Source: Oceanospirillales bacterium
GTDB lineage: Bacteria > Pseudomonadota > Gammaproteobacteria > Pseudomonadales > Endozoicomonadaceae
NCBI GenBank assembly: GCA_004762125.1
Contig: SIHQ01000022.1
Span: forward strand, 1-64,000
Reading direction: 5' to 3'
DNA length: 64,000 bases
Shown here piece after piece: positions 59,442-64,000 of this stretch. Numbering within the stretch: position 1 is the stretch's first letter; each line of letters begins with the position of its first letter. The notes under the pieces were generated by a model that worked only from the letters and a program-made list of their open reading frames with translations, was not told where the DNA came from and ran no database searches. The translations under genes were made by a program, and so were the position numbers.

Positions 59442-60176
59442 GTGAGTACAACCGATACCCTGCAAAAATCCAGGTTCTGGGCTGTTATACCAGCAGCCGG
59501 AGTCGGGAGCCGCATGAATGCAGATGTCCCTAAACAGTATCTGGAAATTCACGGACGTACCCTGATAGAGCATACCGTTGAACGGTTACTCGATTTTCCT
59601 CTTTTGGAAAAGCTGGTGGTGGTGCTCAGTTCTGAAGATGAGTACTACAAGGATATCGCGCTGCTCAGAAATGAGCGCGTCATGCTGGTGGAAGGCGGTA
59701 AAGAGCGTTACGACTCGGTATTGAATGGTTTGGAGCATTTGGTCGCTTTGGCCCATGAAGATGACTGGGTCATGGTTCATGATGTTGCCCGCCCCTGTAT
59801 TCGCCGCTCGGATCTGGATTGGCTGGTCAGTCAGCTGCAGGATCATGAAGTGGGTGGTCTGCTGGGGATGCCGGTCAGGGATACCATGAAAAAAACATCA
59901 GCCAACGGTGAAGTGACAGAAACTGTTGATAGAAACACTCTCTGGCATGCACTGACACCACAGATGTTTCGCCTGAAGTTACTCCATGACGCCCTTGGAA
60001 AAGCGCTGGCTGATAATATGCCGGTCACTGATGAAGCCAGTGCCGTGGAATACGCTGGACATAAACCCGTGATGGTGGAAGGTCATGGCGACAACATCAA
60101 GATCACGCGAGCGACTGATCTGGCGCTAGCTTCCCTCTATATTCAACAGCAATTGAAAATTATCGAGACAGTTTAA
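59442..60176 (+). CDS. ispD: 2-C-methyl-D-erythritol 4-phosphate cytidylyltransferase
   Basis: GTG 59442 (244 residues) is preferred: GGTGG lies 5 bases before it and the length fits the family; TTG 59421 is the alternative. The nucleotide-binding start [40 protein letters not shown], and TRATDLALA near the end are diagnostic. It makes CDP-ME, the third MEP-pathway step. The last base is shared with the ispF start, so the pair is coupled. Confidence 0.96.
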   Translation: MSTTDTLQKSRFWAVIPAAGVGSRMNADVPKQYLEIHGRTLIEHTVERLLDFPLLEKLVVVLSSEDEYYKDIALLRNERVMLVEGGKERYDSVLNGLEHLVALAHEDDWVMVHDVARPCIRRSDLDWLVSQLQDHEVGGLLGMPVRDTMKKTSANGEVTETVDRNTLWHALTPQMFRLKLLHDALGKALADNMPVTDEASAVEYAGHKPVMVEGHGDNIKITRATDLALASLYIQQQLKIIETV

Positions 60177-60661
60177 TGAGAATTGGTCACGGCTTTGATG
60201 TTCACCGTTTCAGTGAAGAAGAAAGCAGCAATAATCATATAGTGCTGGGTGGTGTTCAGATTGCTTATGATCATTCGCTGCTGGCCCACTCAGATGGTGA
60301 CGTTTTGCTCCATGCGGTTTGCGATGCGCTGCTGGGTGCTGCTGCTCTGGGTGATATAGGTAAGCATTTTCCAGATACCGACCCGGTTCATAAGGGCGTT
60401 GATAGTCGGCAGTTGCTCCGGCATGTCGTCGCTCTATTGAAATCGGAAGGTTATAAACTGGTTAATCTGGATTCTACTATCGTTGCTCAAGCCCCAAAGA
60501 TGGCACCTCACATTCAGCAGATGCGGGCTAACCTGGCCAGTGATTTGAACGCTGAGCTGGGTACTGTGAATGTTAAAGCAACCACTACGGAAAAGCTGGG
60601 CTATACCGGTCGTAAAGAAGGTATTGCTGTGCATGCTGTTGTGCTGATCAGTAAAATTTAA
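60176..60661 (+). CDS. ispF: 2-C-methyl-D-erythritol 2,4-cyclodiphosphate synthase
   Basis: The 161-residue protein begins [16 protein letters not shown] (metal-binding Asp and His), with [20 protein letters not shown] and [11 protein letters not shown], and ends [20 protein letters not shown]. It forms the cyclic diphosphate in the fifth MEP step. It overlaps ispD by one base. With dxr and uppS in the same window, much of the undecaprenyl route is represented. Confidence 0.98.
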   Translation: MRIGHGFDVHRFSEEESSNNHIVLGGVQIAYDHSLLAHSDGDVLLHAVCDALLGAAALGDIGKHFPDTDPVHKGVDSRQLLRHVVALLKSEGYKLVNLDSTIVAQAPKMAPHIQQMRANLASDLNAELGTVNVKATTTEKLGYTGRKEGIAVHAVVLISKI

Positions 60662-60721
60662 CCTGTAGAGCAAATATTTCAGTTACACCGAATCTTCTTT
60701 TATCCATTTAAGTACTCTTTC

Positions 60722-61780
60722 ATGACTCAGACATCTTTCTCCTTTGACTGGGCGTATGCCTGGGGCGGCCCGGTTGGAGAATGCCGGTTTAAATCACAAC
60801 CTTCTGACTTTATTGTTGAAGAAATTCTGCCCTTTGAGCCTTCAGGTGAAGGTGAACACGCCTGTCTGCTCGTCGAAAAGACAGGAGAAAATACGGACTG
60901 GATTGCCGGGCAATTAGCCAAATTTGCCAAGGTTAAACGTTCATCAGTCAGCTATGCAGGACGTAAGGATCGCCATGGTATTACTCGACAATGGTTTACT
61001 GTCTGGATGCCTGGTCAGGATCAACCAGATTGGTTAGCTTTTAGCAGCGATACTTATAAAGTACTGCAGGCGACAAAACACGGTAAAAAACTGCGCACAG
61101 GTGCATTAAAAGGTAATAAATTTATTATTGCCCTTAGGGACCTGACGGGTGGTCAGGCCGAGGTGGCTGCTCGGCTGGAACAGATTGTCGAAAAAGGTGT
61201 ACCAAACTACTACGGCGAGCAGCGTTTTGGTCATCAGGGGGTCAATGTTGAACGAGCCATGGGCATGTTTTCCGGAGAATTTAGAGCTCACAGAAACAAA
61301 CGTTCTATTTATCTCTCTGCTGCACGTTCATGGTTGTATAATCGAATGCTTTCAGCCCGGGTAGAAGATGGCAGTTGGTTGACCTATCAGAAGGGTGATG
61401 TACCCGGTTTTCAAAGCAGCGGTAGTTTGATTCTGCGAGACCATGATGAAGAGCTTATGAAACGCGTCGAGGCAGGAACAGTATCCCTGACAGTTCCACT
61501 GTGGGGCGAGGGTGAGTTACTGTCTGGTGATCAGGTCAAAGAGCTGGAAGTGTCCATTGCTGCGCAGTATCCACAACTCTGCCAGGGACTGGTAAATGAA
61601 GGTCTGAAACAGGAGCGGAAAGCCGTTCGTTTGATTCCTTCTGACTTTAGCAGCCATTGGCTTGATGAATCGAGTGTGCAATTGAGTTTCACTCTTCCCA
61701 AGGGCTGTTTTGCCACGGCTGTACTCCGTGAGCTGATGATATGTAATGAGGAAAAATCGTTTGAAAATCCTGATCAGTAA
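60722..61780 (+). CDS. truD: tRNA pseudouridine(13) synthase
   Basis: The 352-residue protein has KSQPSDFIVEEILPFEPSGE near the start, the catalytic Asp in SYAGRKDRHGITRQWFTVWM, and NYYGEQRFGHQGVNVERAMG. These are the three family blocks of TruD, which makes pseudouridine at position 13 of tRNA(Glu). It follows ispF by 60 bases and overlaps surE. Confidence 0.96.
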   Translation: MTQTSFSFDWAYAWGGPVGECRFKSQPSDFIVEEILPFEPSGEGEHACLLVEKTGENTDWIAGQLAKFAKVKRSSVSYAGRKDRHGITRQWFTVWMPGQDQPDWLAFSSDTYKVLQATKHGKKLRTGALKGNKFIIALRDLTGGQAEVAARLEQIVEKGVPNYYGEQRFGHQGVNVERAMGMFSGEFRAHRNKRSIYLSAARSWLYNRMLSARVEDGSWLTYQKGDVPGFQSSGSLILRDHDEELMKRVEAGTVSLTVPLWGEGELLSGDQVKELEVSIAAQYPQLCQGLVNEGLKQERKAVRLIPSDFSSHWLDESSVQLSFTLPKGCFATAVLRELMICNEEKSFENPDQ

Positions 61781-62537
61781 TGATGATGGTGTAGCGGCAA
61801 GAGGATTATCTGTACTGTTCAGTCATTTGAACACGTTAGCTGACTGTGAGGTTTATGCTCCCGACAGAAACAGTTCAGGGCTGAGTTCGTCCATTACGCT
61901 TGGGCGGCCATTGAGAGTTACTAAGCACAGTAATGGCTTTAACAGTATCGATGGCACGCCAGCAGATTGTGTCCATCTGGCAGTGAATACCCTGCTGACT
62001 GAAGAGCCTGATATTGTTGTAGCCGGAATTAATCATGGTTCCAATTTGGGCGATGATGTTCTTTATTCCGGTACTGTCGGAGCCGCAATGGAGGGTCGGT
62101 TTATGAAGAACCCGGCTATTGCTGTTTCTCTTTCTGGTAGTAGTGAAGAGGGTATGCAGTCAGCAGGAAAAGTGGTTCAAGATCTGGTCGGTCGGCTGAA
62201 AAATATTAAGCTGCCTCTCGGTACTGTGTTGAATGTGAATGTTCCAGATCTTCCTTACGGTGAAATTCAAGGTATGGAGGTGACTCGGCTGGGTCATCGC
62301 GAGCGGGCCGAAAAGCCGGTTCGACAGCTGGATCCGAGGGGCAAAGATGTGTACTGGATTGCTCCGGTTGGCAAGGAAAGGGATGCAGGTGAAGGCACGG
62401 ACTTCCATGCGATCGCTCGTGGTGCCGTGTCGATTACACCACTGCAGTACGACCAGACGAATCACAGCACATTGAGTGAGGTCAGAGAGTGGCTTGGCAG
62501 AGAGTGGCTTGGCAGAGAGTCGCTTGAGGGTATTTGA
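61746..62537 (+). CDS. surE: 5'/3'-nucleotidase SurE
   Basis: The ATG at 61746 overlaps truD. TTG 61761, which follows GAGGAA by eight bases, gives the family start LKILISNDDGVAARGLSVL and may be the true one. The metal site ISNDDG, PDRNSSGLSSSITL, GTPADCVHLAVNTLL, GINHGSNLGDDVLYSGTVGA and AMEGR are intact. SurE removes phosphate from nucleoside monophosphates in stress and stationary phase. The C-terminus carries a duplicated REWLG from a 15-base tandem repeat. Confidence 0.96.
   Translation: MRKNRLKILISNDDGVAARGLSVLFSHLNTLADCEVYAPDRNSSGLSSSITLGRPLRVTKHSNGFNSIDGTPADCVHLAVNTLLTEEPDIVVAGINHGSNLGDDVLYSGTVGAAMEGRFMKNPAIAVSLSGSSEEGMQSAGKVVQDLVGRLKNIKLPLGTVLNVNVPDLPYGEIQGMEVTRLGHRERAEKPVRQLDPRGKDVYWIAPVGKERDAGEGTDFHAIARGAVSITPLQYDQTNHSTLSEVREWLGREWLGRESLEGI
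62484..62528 (+). repeat. 15-base tandem repeat at the surE 3' end
   Basis: AGAGAGTGGCTTGGC occurs twice in a row, and a third copy, AGAGAGTCGCTTGAG, differs at two positions near its end. The unit is a codon multiple, so the copies encode REWLGREWLG then RESLE without shifting the frame. The last helix of SurE is lengthened by five or ten residues. Confidence 0.95.
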
Positions 62538-63209
62538 ATGAGGGATATGGATCTGGACGGTAGAGGAATGACGTCAAGACGAACCCGCGACCGTTTGATT
62601 AATCGTCTTAGAGATCAGGGTATAAGCTCTGAGTCAATACTGACTGTTCTCCAAAATGTGCCCAGACATCTGTTTGTTGATGAAGCTCTTTCTCATCGAG
62701 CCTATGAAGACACGGCTCTTCCCATCGGTTTTAATCAGACCTTGTCTCAGCCTTATATTGTTGCTCGTATGACAGAAGCTTTGTTGGCCGCAGGGAGGTG
62801 CAACAAAGTGCTTGAGGTTGGAACAGGCTCTGGTTATCAGACTCTTATTCTCTCGGAGCTGGTAGGGCGAGTGTATTCGGTTGAGCGTATTGCTGCTTTG
62901 CAGGACAAAGCACGCAATTTGCTTCGTAAACTATCAGTACGGAATGTTCAGTATAATCTCAGTGATGGTGGTTATGGCTGGGAAGTGATGGGGCCTTTTA
63001 ATGGCATTATTGTAACAGCGGCACCGGAAAAGGTGCCGGAAGAGTTACTGTCACAACTCTCACGGAAAGGTGGCAGGATGGTGATACCCGTTGGTGGTAG
63101 CGATCATCAAGAGCTATTGTTGATCGTTCGGGAAGGGGATTCCTATCGCAGGGAAATACTTGAACCCGTCCGATTTGTTCCTCTGCTGAGTGGTACTGTT
63201 AGACAATAA
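62538..63209 (+). CDS. pcm: Protein-L-isoaspartate O-methyltransferase
   Basis: The ATG directly follows the surE stop. The 223-residue protein is about 15 longer than E. coli Pcm. It has [20 protein letters not shown] and [20 protein letters not shown], the SAM-binding [20 protein letters not shown] and [16 protein letters not shown], and GRMVIPVGG. It methylates isoaspartyl residues in aged proteins for repair. surE-pcm adjacency is canonical. nlpD and rpoS usually follow, but here a DUF368 gene does. Confidence 0.96.
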   Translation: MRDMDLDGRGMTSRRTRDRLINRLRDQGISSESILTVLQNVPRHLFVDEALSHRAYEDTALPIGFNQTLSQPYIVARMTEALLAAGRCNKVLEVGTGSGYQTLILSELVGRVYSVERIAALQDKARNLLRKLSVRNVQYNLSDGGYGWEVMGPFNGIIVTAAPEKVPEELLSQLSRKGGRMVIPVGGSDHQELLLIVREGDSYRREILEPVRFVPLLSGTVRQ

Positions 63210-63252
63210 AGCTTGCTTATCTACTTAAAATCTAAAAAAGCCGAAGAAATGT

Positions 63253-64000
63253 ATGTCTTTGATTAAAGAAAATATAGCGATACTGTTGCGCGGTATGGCT
63301 ATGGGAGCAGCCGATGTTGTGCCGGGTGTGTCTGGCGGTACTATCGCATTTATTTCGGGTATCTATGACCGATTACTGAATGCACTGAAAAGCATCAATC
63401 CGTCATTGCTGCTTCGTTTTAAGGATGAAGGTATTGCTGCCAGCTGGAAGCATATCGACGGCACGTTCCTAGCCTTCCTGTTTGGCGGAATTCTATTCAG
63501 TATTCTCAGTTTTGCTCACCTGATCAGTTTTCTTCTGACAGCGTATCCGGAACTGCTCTGGTCGTTCTTTTTTGGACTGATTCTGATTTCCGCCGTACAT
63601 ATGCTAAAACAAGTGGCTGGCTGGGGTGTTGGTACTGTGGCTCTATTGGCGCTGGGTGCCTGTATGTCGTATATGATCGGTGTTCTCACACCCTCATCGA
63701 TGGACGCTACTTATCCAATGTTGTTCATGGGTGGCTGCATCGCCATCTCGGCAATGATTCTACCAGGCATTTCAGGCAGCTTTATTCTTCTGTTGATGGG
63801 GTTGTATCCAGCGGTTCTGGGGGCTGTTAAAAGTCTTGATCTGCCCGTGTTGGCGATATTTGGTCTTGGCTGTATAACAGGACTACTGACTTTTTCTCAT
63901 CTGTTGTCCTGGCTGCTGAAGAAACACCGTGATATGGCTTTGTCCCTGCTAACTGGCTTGATGATTGGTGCTCTTGGCAAGGTTTGGCCCTGGAAGGAAA
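63253..64000 (+). CDS. DUF368 membrane protein (PopT-type undecaprenyl-phosphate translocase), partial
   Basis: ATG 63253 opens a frame with no stop to the window end (249 codons visible). The start reads LLRGMAMGAADVVPGVSGGT and IAFISGIYDRLLNALKSINP, the DUF368 hallmark with its conserved GAADVVPGVSGGT loop. A second, related loop MILPGISGSFILLLMGLY lies near residue 170, consistent with an inverted repeat fold. Several membrane helices are visible. Members have been shown to return undecaprenyl phosphate to the inner leaflet. This fits with uppS and the isoprenoid genes in the same window. The C-terminus is outside the window. Confidence 0.93.
   Translation, partial: MSLIKENIAILLRGMAMGAADVVPGVSGGTIAFISGIYDRLLNALKSINPSLLLRFKDEGIAASWKHIDGTFLAFLFGGILFSILSFAHLISFLLTAYPELLWSFFFGLILISAVHMLKQVAGWGVGTVALLALGACMSYMIGVLTPSSMDATYPMLFMGGCIAISAMILPGISGSFILLLMGLYPAVLGAVKSLDLPVLAIFGLGCITGLLTFSHLLSWLLKKHRDMALSLLTGLMIGALGKVWPWKE

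Overview
The window looks like chromosome of a marine gammaproteobacterium of the Endozoicomonas / Oceanospirillales type. This is an inference. It rests on the Pseudomonas-like order glnD-map-rpsB-tsf-pyrH-frr-uppS-cdsA-dxr-rseP-bamA-skp-lpxD-fabZ-lpxA-lpxB-rnhB-dnaE-accA-tilS-pyrG-kdsA...eno-ftsB-ispD-ispF-truD-surE-pcm, combined with eukaryote-like accessory proteins (a TLC-like membrane protein and a giant exported protein kinase). No rRNA, tRNA or CRISPR array was recognised.

Bases 1-10140 are the decayed head and tail-start module of a lambda-type prophage. The order is terminase large subunit (cut by the end of an IS66 element), gpW-like, portal, ClpP-like prohead protease, decoration protein, major capsid (C-terminus lost, terminator behind it), gpFII-like, gpZ-like (one-base frameshift), gpU-like, tail tube, and scraps of a probable tape measure protein. 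Three small signal-peptide proteins and one highly charged orphan protein sit between or beside these genes. The block cannot encode a complete virion.

Bases 10260-26230 hold mostly minus-strand housekeeping and membrane genes: the cydABX cytochrome bd oxidase operon (cydX is only 44 codons), an orphan two-helix membrane protein with a long helical tail, a 7TM diguanylate cyclase, a BrnQ carrier, a YbaK-type editing deacylase, CorA, a plus-strand TLC-like protein, GlnD and methionine aminopeptidase. The glnD-map gap carries a small possible plus-strand transcription unit with its own terminator.

Bases 26390-50553 are a dense plus-strand block that joins translation (rpsB, tsf, frr), pyrimidine nucleotides (pyrH, pyrG), isoprenoid and undecaprenyl carrier synthesis (dxr, uppS), phospholipid and fatty acid synthesis (cdsA, fabZ, accA), outer-membrane assembly (rseP, bamA, skp), lipid A and Kdo (lpxD, lpxA, lpxB, kdsA), replication (rnhB, dnaE) and tRNA modification (tilS).

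Bases 50554-56900 interrupt the usual kdsA-eno adjacency. A 49-base pure pyrimidine tract precedes a 1782-codon gene for an exported protein with a C-terminal eukaryotic-type kinase fold. The gene carries several long homopolymer runs, including G10 inside the kinase domain, so it looks like a possible phase-variable locus. This is the most interesting item in the window. From 56914 the conserved block resumes (eno, an orphan minus-strand gene, ftsB, ispD, ispF, truD, surE, pcm). It ends with a DUF368 membrane protein, a family of undecaprenyl-phosphate translocases, which runs off the window.
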